DNA of 9,854 bases from JANOGU01 sp031406135 (GCA_031406135.1 JANOGU010000369.1:1-9854); one strand, 5' to 3'; shown: positions 1 to 6,391, counted from the first letter of the stretch. Program-made: numbers and translations. Notes: generated by a model not told the origin, from the letters alone.

Positions 1-41
1 GGGGCCTCGCCGTCAACCCGCGCCGCCGGTGACGCGGGAGG

Positions 42-60
42 CCCCGGGTCAAGCCCGGGG
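42..60. repeat. Palindromic GC hairpin (CCCCGGG-tcaag-CCCGGGG)
   Basis: A perfect 7-bp inverted repeat with a 5-nt loop lies 46 bases beyond the stop of the minus-strand gene that ends at 106. GGGGCCTC (1-8) and GAGGCCCC (38-45) form a second, partly overlapping stem. Similar CCCGGG-cttga-CCCGGG palindromes are, from memory, common dispersed intergenic repeats in alphaproteobacteria. The hairpin could also help end transcription of the minus-strand operon, but no T-run follows it on that strand. Nothing coding is seen in 1-105. Confidence 0.55.
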
Positions 61-105
61 CGGGGTTAACGTCACGGCATTGGCTCCAACTGGCAGAGAC
101 ACGCC

Positions 106-1128
106 CTAGGTGGAGCAGATGTCCTGCAGCGCCACCCATTCCCCGTCGGACAGGAGCGGCGGCGCCGGGGCGGCGGCGAAGGGATCGGCCTCGATCAGCG
201 GCAGCGTCGCCTCGCCCGAGGGGTCGAGCGCATAGGCATAGGGCGAGGCCGCGACCCGGGCCTCGGCAAAGCGGCGCAACAGGGCGTCGTCCGGCAGGAT
301 CGGTGGCGGCGCCGCCAGCAGCGCCTCGGCATGGCCGGCCACGTCCTGCGCCGACAGGCTGCCGGTGGCCAAGAGCCTGATCGTCGCCAGTGTCCCGGCA
401 TGGCGCAGCAGCGGCAGCACCGGGTCGGCCAGTTCGGCCGACAGTTGCGCCGCAATGAGGTGGCCGGCCAGCACGTCCGGCCCGTCCGGCACCGCGACGA
501 GAGGCTCGCCGATCACCACGCGCCGCCCTGGCAGGGCCAGCGCGCCGGCGACCCCCTCGCGCACCACGACCAACTGCGGCGCCTTGCCCGGCCCGTAGAG
601 CCGGTCGCCCAGCGCCGCCAGCGCCGCCACGCCTTCGGGCGCCGCGCAGGCTGTGCCGGCCACCCGGGCAAGGTCGGCCTGCACCAGATCGCCCAGCGCC
701 GCCCGCGTGGCCGGCGGCAGCATGCCGGCGGTATGGGACGCCAGCGCATCGGGCAGCCAGAACACCGCGCCCGCCGCCAGCCCGACCAGCGCCGCGCCCA
801 GGATCACGCCGCGCAGCCGCCCGGGCCGCGGCTGCGCCGCCACCACCGCCCGATGCACGGTGTCGAGCGCTGCGATCATGTCGCGGTCCTCGATCTCCAG
901 CGTCTCCTCCAGACCCTCCCCGGGGGCGAAGACCGCCGGCAGGTCACCGGGATTGAGCCGCAGCACCGCCGGCAGCGACCAGTGCGACAGCGCCGTGTCC
1001 GACTTGGGGTCGGTCAGGATCAGGCTGGCATCGCCCAGGTTGACCACCACATCGCGGCGCTGCGCCTCCGGCGCGTCGCGCCAGACGCCGCGGCTTTCGA
1101 GCTTCTGGTAGCGTTTGAGCGCGGTCAC
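106..1128 (-). CDS. Membrane-anchored degenerate M48-like peptidase family protein (probable pseudoenzyme)
   Basis: A 340-aa protein starting at GTG (1128-1126), one base after the stop of the upstream acyl-CoA synthetase, which implies translational coupling. An in-frame ATG at 1254 lies deep inside that gene and is rejected. Residues 1-100 form a cytosolic part with a short beta-rich stretch (DASLILTDP). One transmembrane helix lies at about 107-126 (VILGAALVGLAAGAVFW). The rest resembles secreted M48 (Ste24-like) peptidases in layout: LPPATRAALGDL, then ALALPGRRVVIGEPLV where active members have NAFALPGGRIVVxxGLL, then the helix LAGHLIAAQLSAEL where active members have LAHExGH. The HExxH zinc and catalytic motif is therefore absent. 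The C-terminus LLSDGEWVALQDIC resembles ends I recall in alphaproteobacterial relatives. The family assignment comes from pattern recognition. A scaffold or regulatory role at the membrane is only inference. Confidence 0.65.
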   Translation of the reverse strand: MTALKRYQKLESRGVWRDAPEAQRRDVVVNLGDASLILTDPKSDTALSHWSLPAVLRLNPGDLPAVFAPGEGLEETLEIEDRDMIAALDTVHRAVVAAQPRPGRLRGVILGAALVGLAAGAVFWLPDALASHTAGMLPPATRAALGDLVQADLARVAGTACAAPEGVAALAALGDRLYGPGKAPQLVVVREGVAGALALPGRRVVIGEPLVAVPDGPDVLAGHLIAAQLSAELADPVLPLLRHAGTLATIRLLATGSLSAQDVAGHAEALLAAPPPILPDDALLRRFAEARVAASPYAYALDPSGEATLPLIEADPFAAAPAPPLLSDGEWVALQDICST

Positions 1129-1129
1129 C

Positions 1130-2758
1130 TCAGGGCAGCGCCTTCGCCCGCGCGCGCAGCTCGAACTTCTGGATCTTGCCGGTGGAGGTCTTCGGCAGTT
1201 CGCCGAAGACCACGGCCTTGGGCGTCTTGAAGCCCGACAGCCGTGACCGGGCAAAGGCGATCAGCGCCTCGCCCGTGGCCTCCGCGCCCGGCTTCAGCTC
1301 GACAAAGGCGCAGGGCACCTCGCCCCATTTCTCGTCCGGCTTGGCCACAACGGCGCAGAGGCTGACCGCCGGGTGGTGCATCAGCACGCCCTCCACCTCC
1401 ACCGACGAGACGTTCTCGCCGCCGGAGATGATGATGTCCTTGGCCCGGTCGGTGATCTTCATGTAGCCGTCGGGATGCTGGAAGGCGATGTCGCCCGAGC
1501 GCATCCAGCCGCCCTTGAAGGCTTCGGCCGTGGCCTGCGGGTTCCTGTAGTAGCCCTTCATGACGAGGTTGCCGCGGAAGGCGATCTCGCCCAGCGTCTG
1601 GCCGTCGCGCGGCACCGGGGCGCCCTGCGCGTCAAAGACGCCGGTGGCTTCGAGCGTTGCCATGGCGACCCCGGTGCGCGCCTTGAACACCGCGCGGTCC
1701 TCAGTGGCCGCGCCGTCCCAGTCGGGGTTCCAGAGGCATTCGACGGCGGGGCCGTAGGTTCCGGTCATGCCGTAGACCTGCAGGACATCGAAGCCGAGCG
1801 GCTCGATGGCGGCGAGCGTGGCGGCAGGCGGAGGAGCGCCAGCGGTGAACAGGCCGATGCGGTGGGAGAAGGCCTGGCGCTCCTCGGCCCTCGCGTTGAT
1901 GATGGTGTTGAGCACGATGGGCGCGGCGCCGAAATGGGTGACGCCCTCCTCGGCGATGGCGTCGTAGATCGCCTTGGCGGTGATGTCGCGGCAGCAGACC
2001 ACGGTGCCGCCCAGCATCGGCACCATCCAGGTGTGGCACCAGCCGTTGCAGTGGAAGAGGGGCGCGATCGTCAGGTAGACGGGATAGAGCACCATGCGGA
2101 AGGCGATGGCGTTGGCGAAGGTCGCGAGATAGGCGCCGCGGTGGTGGTAGACCACGCCCTTGGGCCGGCCGGTGGTGCCCGAGGTGTAGTTCAGCGCGAT
2201 CGATTCCCATTCGTCCTGCGGCATCACCCAGGACGCGGCCGGGTCGCCGGCGGCGAGCAGGTCCTCGTAGGTCAGGTGCCGGCCGCTGGCGGCGTGGCCG
2301 CTCTCGAGGTCGGGGACCTCGATCAGCGCGGGCCTCACGCCGTCCATCGCTGCCAGCGAGGCCTCGGCCAGCGGCAGGAAGGCGCTGTCGCAGAGCAGGA
2401 CCTTGGCGCCGGAATGGCCAAAGATGTAGGCGACGGAGGAGGTGTCGAGACGGGTGTTGATGGCGCAGAGGATCGCGCCCGCAGCGGGCACGCCCCAGTG
2501 TGCTTCGACCTGGGCCGGCAGGTTGGGCAGGAGCGTGGCCACGACATCGCCCGGCCGCACGCCGAGGCCGGTGAGCGCCGAGGCGAGGCGGCTGGTGCGG
2601 GCGCCAAGCTCGGCATAGGTCCGCCGCGTGCCGTGCCAGACCAGAGCGGTGCGAGTGGCGAAGACGTCCGCGGCGCGGGCGAGATGCGAAAGCGGCGTCA
2701 GCGGCGCATAGTTCGCAGCAGTCCTGTCGAGCCCGGTTTCGTCTGCCAGCCAGCCCAT
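1130..2758 (-). CDS. AMP-forming acyl-CoA synthetase (fatty-acid/AMP ligase) with altered A5 motif
   Basis: A 542-aa member of the adenylate-forming (ANL) superfamily, which joins a carboxylic acid to CoA through an acyl-AMP intermediate in the cytosol. The phosphate-binding loop YTSGTTGRPKG is at 191-201, the HCNGWC segment follows, the hinge region GDIAFQHPDGYMKITDRAKD is intact, and the C-terminal catalytic lysine is K528 in PKTSTGKIQKF. The overall pattern matches the medium/long-chain FACS and plant-AAE-like group, but the substrate cannot be read from sequence. The A5 motif reads YGMTGTYGP: residue 333 is Gly (GGA) where the family has Glu, which helps bind Mg-ATP. I chose the ATG at 2758 because GTGAGGGG lies about 10 nt upstream and the homologous N-terminus (ANYAPLTPLSHLARAA) follows shortly after. 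A longer form from 2854 would overlap the divergent EamA gene. It is first in an operon with the M48-like gene. Confidence 0.9.
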   Translation of the reverse strand: MGWLADETGLDRTAANYAPLTPLSHLARAADVFATRTALVWHGTRRTYAELGARTSRLASALTGLGVRPGDVVATLLPNLPAQVEAHWGVPAAGAILCAINTRLDTSSVAYIFGHSGAKVLLCDSAFLPLAEASLAAMDGVRPALIEVPDLESGHAASGRHLTYEDLLAAGDPAASWVMPQDEWESIALNYTSGTTGRPKGVVYHHRGAYLATFANAIAFRMVLYPVYLTIAPLFHCNGWCHTWMVPMLGGTVVCCRDITAKAIYDAIAEEGVTHFGAAPIVLNTIINARAEERQAFSHRIGLFTAGAPPPAATLAAIEPLGFDVLQVYGMTGTYGPAVECLWNPDWDGAATEDRAVFKARTGVAMATLEATGVFDAQGAPVPRDGQTLGEIAFRGNLVMKGYYRNPQATAEAFKGGWMRSGDIAFQHPDGYMKITDRAKDIIISGGENVSSVEVEGVLMHHPAVSLCAVVAKPDEKWGEVPCAFVELKPGAEATGEALIAFARSRLSGFKTPKAVVFGELPKTSTGKIQKFELRARAKALP

Positions 2759-2831
2759 GGTGCGAAGACCCCTCACAAATGTCGCTTTTTGCGCAGCATA
2801 TTGGCTGCGGCGCGGGCAGTTGGAAAGGGTC
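2759..2831. promoter_or_regulatory. Divergent promoter region with an 18-bp dyad operator candidate (2792-2809)
   Basis: These 73 bp separate the two divergent start codons. They contain CGCAGC-atattg-GCTGCG at 2792-2809, a perfect 6-bp inverted repeat around an AT-rich 6-bp centre, which is typical of a dimeric repressor or activator site. CATATT (2797-2802) inside the dyad could serve as a -10 for the rightward gene, but I found no convincing -35. A regulator bound here could act on both genes. No regulator gene is adjacent. Confidence 0.45.
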
Positions 2832-3752
2832 ATGACGCCCACGAAAGACCGCACCCTTGCCGCCGCCGGATTGATCGCGGTCTATGCCGCCATCATTGGC
2901 TACACCGACAACTATGTCCGGATGATCGCCGAGGATGCGGGTCTCTGGCAGTTCCACTTGACCCGGGCACTGATGGCCCTGGTGCTGCTCGGGGCCGCGG
3001 CGGCCGTTTTCGGCCTGCGCTTGCGGCCAAAGAGCTGGCGCGCGGTCGCCGCCAAGTCGTTACTTCAGGGCACGGCGATGCTGATCTATTTCGGCGCGCT
3101 CGCCTACCTGCCGGTGGCCCTGGTCGCTGCCGGGCTGTTCACCTCGCCGATCTTCGTCCTTCTGATTACCCGCTACGCCTATGGCCGGCCGCTCGGCCCA
3201 GTGCGGGTCGCAGCGGTGGCCATCGGCTTTCTTGGCGTGCTGCTCGTCCTCGGGCCCGAGGCCGCGGGCGGTGCAACATGGGCCGCGGTCCTGCCGGTCG
3301 TCGCCGGGGCGCTCTACGCCATGGGCAACATCGCCACCCGCGAATGGTGTGCGGACGAAACGGCCGAAACCATGTTGGCGGGGTTCTTTGTCGTGCTCGG
3401 GATCATGGGCGCCATCGGGTTCACGGTTCTGACGCTCTGGCCTCTGACCGTGCCGGAAGGGCCGGCGGCGTTCCTGTTGCGCGGGCCAGTGGAGCCGACA
3501 AGCCGCTTCCTGTTCTGGACCTTCGTGCAGGCGGTGGGATCGCTGCTGGCCATCGGCATGATGATCCGCGCCTACCAGATCACCGACGCCAGCCGCGTGG
3601 CGGTCTTCGAATACGTGGTCCTGCCCGCCTCGGCGGTCTGGGGCTGGCTGCTGTGGGACGAGCGGCTGGGAGTGCTGGCCTGGGGCGGCATGGCGCTGAT
3701 CATGGCGGCGGGCGCGATGATCGCCCTTCGGGCGCAGGCACAGGAGGGGTAG
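2832..3752 (+). CDS. EamA/DMT-superfamily transporter (RhaT/YdcZ-like permease)
   Basis: A 306-aa integral inner-membrane protein with ten hydrophobic segments in two repeats of five, the usual 10-TM EamA architecture and length. The second repeat ends with the typical SRVAVFEYVVLPASAVWGW stretch and an acidic residue after it (WDERLG), followed by a final glycine-rich helix. Such proteins export or exchange small metabolites such as amino acids or nucleosides; the substrate cannot be inferred here. The start at 2832 is preceded by GGAAAGGG with a short spacer. An upstream in-frame ATG at 2757 would run into the divergent gene's start and adds a non-hydrophobic tail, so it is not preferred. 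The gene is transcribed away from the acyl-CoA synthetase across a shared promoter region. Confidence 0.88.
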   Translation: MTPTKDRTLAAAGLIAVYAAIIGYTDNYVRMIAEDAGLWQFHLTRALMALVLLGAAAAVFGLRLRPKSWRAVAAKSLLQGTAMLIYFGALAYLPVALVAAGLFTSPIFVLLITRYAYGRPLGPVRVAAVAIGFLGVLLVLGPEAAGGATWAAVLPVVAGALYAMGNIATREWCADETAETMLAGFFVVLGIMGAIGFTVLTLWPLTVPEGPAAFLLRGPVEPTSRFLFWTFVQAVGSLLAIGMMIRAYQITDASRVAVFEYVVLPASAVWGWLLWDERLGVLAWGGMALIMAAGAMIALRAQAQEG

Positions 3753-4095
3753 CGCGCGGTTGCTTTACCGGGGCAGATTCCCTAACAAACCCCTAACGAC
3801 TCACTGCAACCGCCTGAAATTCCTGCACAAAACGAAATGTCCCACCGTGTGACGCTCCGCTTCGCCGGTCCTCCACCGCCTCGCGAACCCCGCACCCCAC
3901 GCGGCAAACGGCCCGCCGCGCCGATGCTGTCGCACCGGACCCACGGCGGGCCTCCTGCCTGCCGGCGCCTGGGGGGCGCCGACCACCCGAAAACGTTCCG
4001 CAGGCCGGAACCCTTTCTGAATGACAAATCCCGGCGCTGGGATTAATGGGAAAATCGATCCCGGTTTCCCCTCACCCCGGAGGCAAGTGACCGCC
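3753..4095. other. 343-bp gene-free stretch with three successive hairpins
   Basis: I see no credible gene here. The only ATG-started frame of note (from 3837) has no ribosome site and an arginine/proline-rich product typical of shadow translation. The region holds three inverted repeats in a row: GGCCCGCCG (3910-3918) with CGGCGGGCC (3944-3952), a 9-bp stem; CGGCGCC (3963-3969) with GGCGCCG (3975-3981), a 7-bp stem with a 5-nt loop; and GTTCCG (3995-4000) with CGGAAC (4006-4011), a 6-bp stem followed by CCTTTCT. It could be a structured leader, a small RNA, or a terminator cluster for the transporter gene. The first part (3753-3840) is the least GC-rich and could contain a promoter, but no clear -35/-10 pair is visible. 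Confidence 0.5.
4027..4064. promoter_or_regulatory. Operator-like dyad AATCCC-N6-GGGATT with repeated ATCCCGG
   Basis: AATCCC (4027-4032) and GGGATT (4039-4044) form a perfect dyad around GGCGCT. The heptamer ATCCCGG at 4028-4034 recurs at 4058-4064, exactly 30 bp away, or about three helical turns. The set ends 31 bp before the start of a gene encoding a small HTH protein, so autoregulation by that protein is the simplest reading. This is inference from position and symmetry only. Confidence 0.45.
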
Positions 4096-4548
4096 ATGTC
4101 GGTCGATGGCTACCTGAAGAAGCACTCCGAGGCGCTGGTCAAGGACGTGGGCGTCGAGAAGGCCTGTCGCCTGACCGGCAAGTCCAAGGCCACGCTCGGG
4201 CGCTACTATTCCGACCAGGACGAGCACGACGACCGCTTCATGCCGATCGACGTGGTCGCCGCGCTGGAGGCAGGAGCGAAGTTCCCCCACGTCACCGCCG
4301 CGCTGGCCGACCTGCGCGGGATCACGCTGAGCTACGACACCGCGCGCCGCCCGGCGCAATCGCCGGGCGTGAACTCGGACATCGTCGAACTCGCCCAGCG
4401 CTTCGCCATGCTGATGGGCGAGTACAACCGCGCCATCGCCGACGGCCGCCTGTCGATCAACGAGGCCAAGCGGCTCTTGCGCGAGACGCTGTCGATCCAG
4501 GAGGTGCTCCTGGAGATGAAGCTGAGCCTCGAGCACGAAATCGGCTAG
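4096..4548 (+). CDS. Phage CII-like regulatory protein (HTH plus C-terminal coiled coil)
   Basis: A 150-aa soluble protein. Residues about 12-35 (VKDVGVEKACRLTGKSKATLGRYY) have the look of a helix-turn-helix: a small residue, a turn at TGKS, then a recognition helix. The middle (IDVVAALEAGAKFPHVTAAL) resembles the second helical part of phage CII/Cro-type regulators, and residues about 95-148 are a long amphipathic helix with a DGRLSxxEAKRLLRE pattern like the C-terminus of phage regulatory CII proteins (PF06892-like). I do not recognise a characterised orthologue. The ATG at 4096 has GGAGG at 4079-4083, a rather long 12-nt spacer; in-frame GTG 4087 lies too close to that site. It heads a probable operon, with the GFA-family gene starting one base after its stop. 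Dyads upstream suggest autoregulation. DNA binding is inferred. Confidence 0.6.
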   Translation: MSVDGYLKKHSEALVKDVGVEKACRLTGKSKATLGRYYSDQDEHDDRFMPIDVVAALEAGAKFPHVTAALADLRGITLSYDTARRPAQSPGVNSDIVELAQRFAMLMGEYNRAIADGRLSINEAKRLLRETLSIQEVLLEMKLSLEHEIG

Positions 4549-4549
4549 G

Positions 4550-5011
4550 ATGGCCCACGCCCCCACAGCGGTGACCGGCGGCTGCCTGTGCGGGCGGGTT
4601 CGGTACGAGGCCGAGGTCTTCCTGCAAAACGGCTATGTCTGCCACTGCACGATCTGCCGGCGCTCGACCGGCCAGCCGGCCGAGATCACCGTGCTGATCC
4701 GGGCCGGCACGCTGCGGTATCTGGGGGAGGAGCCGAAGTACTACGTCTCATCCCAGGACGGAAAGCGGGGGTTCTGCCCCGACTGCGGCTCCCGCCTCGT
4801 CTGGCAGGCGCTGCGGGCCGAGGACGACTGGCTGACCAACGTCACCGTCGGGTCGCTGGACCGGCCGCAGGATGCCCGCGTCACCCGCCACATCTGCGCC
4901 GATACGCAGTTGCCATGGTACCGGGTCTGCGAGGACCTTCCGAAGTTCACCGCGGCCGAGAACGACCGCGTCAACGCGCTGTACCGGCTCGATGTCACCC
5001 CCGGCGGCTGA
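4550..5011 (+). CDS. GFA/CENP-V family zinc-binding protein
   Basis: A 153-aa protein of the Gfa-like (glutathione-dependent formaldehyde-activating, CENP-V) fold. Cysteines sit in the family positions: C12 and C14 in GGCLCGRVRY, C31, C33 and C36 in CHCTICRR, and C76 and C79 in FCPDCGS, giving two zinc sites. Members act in the cytosol. The founding enzyme promotes addition of formaldehyde to glutathione, but most bacterial paralogues, probably including this one, have no proven substrate. The ATG at 4550 follows the stop of the CII-like gene by one base with no good Shine-Dalgarno of its own, so translation is probably coupled. The C-terminal LPWYRVCEDLPKF segment is typical of the shorter bacterial members. 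No substitution at a metal position is visible. Confidence 0.88.
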   Translation: MAHAPTAVTGGCLCGRVRYEAEVFLQNGYVCHCTICRRSTGQPAEITVLIRAGTLRYLGEEPKYYVSSQDGKRGFCPDCGSRLVWQALRAEDDWLTNVTVGSLDRPQDARVTRHICADTQLPWYRVCEDLPKFTAAENDRVNALYRLDVTPGG

Positions 5012-5039
5012 ACCCGCCCGCAGGCCCCGGAGCCACACC

Positions 5040-5393
5040 ATGACCCTGCAGCACGAACTTCAGTCCCTGTGCGACGCCTATGTTGCCGCCTATCGCGCCG
5101 GCGACGCCGCCGGCTGCGCCGCCGTCTTCACCGAGGACGGCGCGATGTTTTCCGCCTTCGCCCCGCCGGCACGCGGGCGCGCAGCCATCGCCGCGCAGCA
5201 CGCGGAATGGACCGTGGGCGGCGAGGGCAAGACGCTGACGGTGGTGCAGGCTGCCGGATCGGGTGATGTCGCCTGGTTTCTGGCGGAGTTCGCCGAGGAA
5301 CACGAGACCGGCGAGGGCATCTCACTCTGCGCCTGCACCCGTGTCCCGGGCGGTTCCTGGCGCATCAAGGTTTGCAGCCTGACCGCCGCCTGA
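5040..5393 (+). CDS. NTF2-like / SnoaL-type (DUF4440-like) small protein
   Basis: A 117-aa protein with the cone-shaped NTF2-like pattern: an N-terminal helix (ELQSLCDAYVAAYRAGDAAGCAAVFTEDGAMF) ending in the usual acidic turn, a GRAAIAAQHAEW helix, and then beta strands (LTVVQAAGSGDVAWFLAEF, ISLCACTRV, WRIKVCSLTA). Members are found as small enzymes (isomerases, hydrolases) or ligand-binding and association domains, so no reaction can be assigned. ATG 5040 has GGAG at 5027-5030 with a good spacer. It lies 28 bp after the GFA gene on the same strand and is probably co-transcribed with it. An open frame extends upstream to 4872 but lies in another frame of the GFA gene and is rejected. A small GCCCG-gctt-CGGGC hairpin (5409-5422) follows its stop. 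Confidence 0.78.
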   Translation: MTLQHELQSLCDAYVAAYRAGDAAGCAAVFTEDGAMFSAFAPPARGRAAIAAQHAEWTVGGEGKTLTVVQAAGSGDVAWFLAEFAEEHETGEGISLCACTRVPGGSWRIKVCSLTAA

Positions 5394-5408
5394 GCCCTTG
5401 CCCCCCGC

Positions 5409-5422
5409 GCCCGGCTTCGGGC
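5409..5422 (+). terminator. Small GC hairpin after the NTF2-like gene
   Basis: GCCCG (5409-5413) and CGGGC (5418-5422) pair around a GCTT tetraloop, 16 nt after the stop of the NTF2-like gene and 35 nt before the UPF0262 start. No T-run follows, so termination would be weak at best. It marks a plausible boundary between the accessory operon and the conserved block. Confidence 0.3.
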
Positions 5423-5456
5423 ACAACACCCCGGCCAAGCCCCGGACCCGCCGAAA

Positions 5457-5933
5457 ATGTCCCGCCTCTGCCGCATCGAGATCGACGAGCGTGGCCTTGC
5501 CCGGCCGACGCCGGAGATCGAGCAGGAACGGCGGGTGGCGATTTTCGATCTGCTGGAGGAGAACAACTTCGCCCTGCCCGACCGCGACGGGCGCGAGGCA
5601 CCGCAGGGGCCCTACCGGCTGGGCCTGTCGATCCGTGACGGACGCCTCGTGTTCGCCATCGCGACCGAGACCGGCGACCGGCTGACCGACTTCATCCTCT
5701 CGCTCGGTCCGTTCCGGCAGGTGGTGAAGGACTACTTCCAGATCTGCGAAAGCTACTTCGACGCGGTCAAACGCCTGCCGCCGAGCCAGATCGAGGCGAT
5801 CGACATGGCTCGCCGCGGCATCCACAACGAGGGCGCCCGCGTCCTGCAGGAACGGCTGGACGGCAAGGCGGAGGTCGACATCGACACGGCCCGGCGGCTG
5901 TTCACCCTGATCTGCGTCCTGCACTGGGGGTAA
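5457..5933 (+). CDS. UPF0262 family protein
   Basis: A 158-aa protein that I recognise as UPF0262, a family conserved in Alphaproteobacteria with no known function. The characteristic pieces are the N-terminal SRLCRIEIDERGL strand, a helix ending in ERRVAIFDLLEENNF, the paired strands YRLGLSIRDGRLVFAIATE, the helix DFILSLGPFRQVVKDYFQICESYFDAVK, and the C-terminal IDTARRLFTLICVLHW. It is soluble, with no signal peptide or membrane segment. ATG 5457 has only a weak purine stretch upstream. The next gene, an LMW phosphatase, begins two bases after its stop, so the two are probably co-translated. From memory, hisD usually precedes this gene in Rhodobacteraceae. Here an NTF2-like gene does, suggesting a rearrangement at this border. 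Confidence 0.9.
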   Translation: MSRLCRIEIDERGLARPTPEIEQERRVAIFDLLEENNFALPDRDGREAPQGPYRLGLSIRDGRLVFAIATETGDRLTDFILSLGPFRQVVKDYFQICESYFDAVKRLPPSQIEAIDMARRGIHNEGARVLQERLDGKAEVDIDTARRLFTLICVLHWG

Positions 5934-5935
5934 GG

Positions 5936-6391
5936 GTGGCAGGGTTCCCCTCCTCGGTGCTGTTCTGCTGCGACCACAACGCCGTGCGTTCGCCCATGGC
6001 CGAGGGGCTGATGAAGATGAACTACGGCCAGCGTGCCTATGTGCAGTCGGCGGGCGTGCGCAACGACATGGAGATCGACGGCTTTTCCATCGCGGTCTGC
6101 CAGGAGCTGGGGATCGAGCTTTCCCGCCACCGCTCGCGGTCGTTCGAGGAGATGGAGCAGTGGGGCGACGATCTCAGCCAGTTCGACCTTATCGTGTCGC
6201 TGTCTCCGGCCAGCCAGCGCAAGGCGCTGGAACTGACGCGCTACAATCACCTCGACGTGGAATACTGGCCGATCCTCGATCCCACCGGCCTTGGCGAGGG
6301 ACGCGAGGCCAAGCTCGCCGCCTACCGCCAGGCGCGCGACCAGATCCGCGATCGGATGCTGGCCCGGTTCGGCGCGCCTACCGAGATCTGA
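5936..6391 (+). CDS. Low-molecular-weight phosphatase family protein (arsenate reductase/LMW-PTP fold)
   Basis: A 151-aa cytosolic protein starting with GTG two bases after the UPF0262 stop. The P-loop C-X5-R-S is present near the N-terminus: C12-DHNAV-R18-S19, within VLFCCDHNAVRSPMAEG. The general-acid region is D115 in ILDPTG, followed by a final helix. Members remove phosphate from tyrosine or small substrates, or reduce arsenate. The substrate here is unknown, and the absence of the extra cysteine pair of thioredoxin-dependent ArsC argues against arsenate reduction. The two-gene unit with UPF0262 is, from memory, a stable pairing in Rhodobacteraceae. In most relatives infA follows soon after, whereas here two further genes intervene. 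Its GGGGG/AAGGG leader lies at the end of the previous gene. Confidence 0.88.
   Translation: MAGFPSSVLFCCDHNAVRSPMAEGLMKMNYGQRAYVQSAGVRNDMEIDGFSIAVCQELGIELSRHRSRSFEEMEQWGDDLSQFDLIVSLSPASQRKALELTRYNHLDVEYWPILDPTGLGEGREAKLAAYRQARDQIRDRMLARFGAPTEI

Noticed and set aside
331..1230. Plus-strand open frame opposite the M48-like gene
   Set aside because: Its arginine/glutamine-rich translation has no fold pattern, while the opposite strand gives a membrane helix and M48-like layout.
2759..2854. Longer acyl-CoA synthetase starting at the ATG at 2854
   Set aside because: The 32 extra residues do not match the family and would overlap the EamA start; ATG 2758 has a good ribosome site.
1701..2957. Minus-strand 418-codon frame overlapping the acyl-CoA synthetase
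   Set aside because: It runs in another frame of the same gene and extends into the divergent EamA gene; low-complexity Arg/His/Pro composition.
1373..3796. Long plus-strand open frame (807 codons) over the acyl-CoA synthetase gene and through the EamA gene
   Set aside because: It is antisense or out of frame to two clearly recognised genes; its product is Gly/Arg/His-rich with no domain, as expected of shadow frames in GC-rich DNA.
3837..4046. Possible 69-aa gene in the 343-bp gap
   Set aside because: No ribosome site, Arg/Pro-rich product, and the stretch is better described by inverted repeats.
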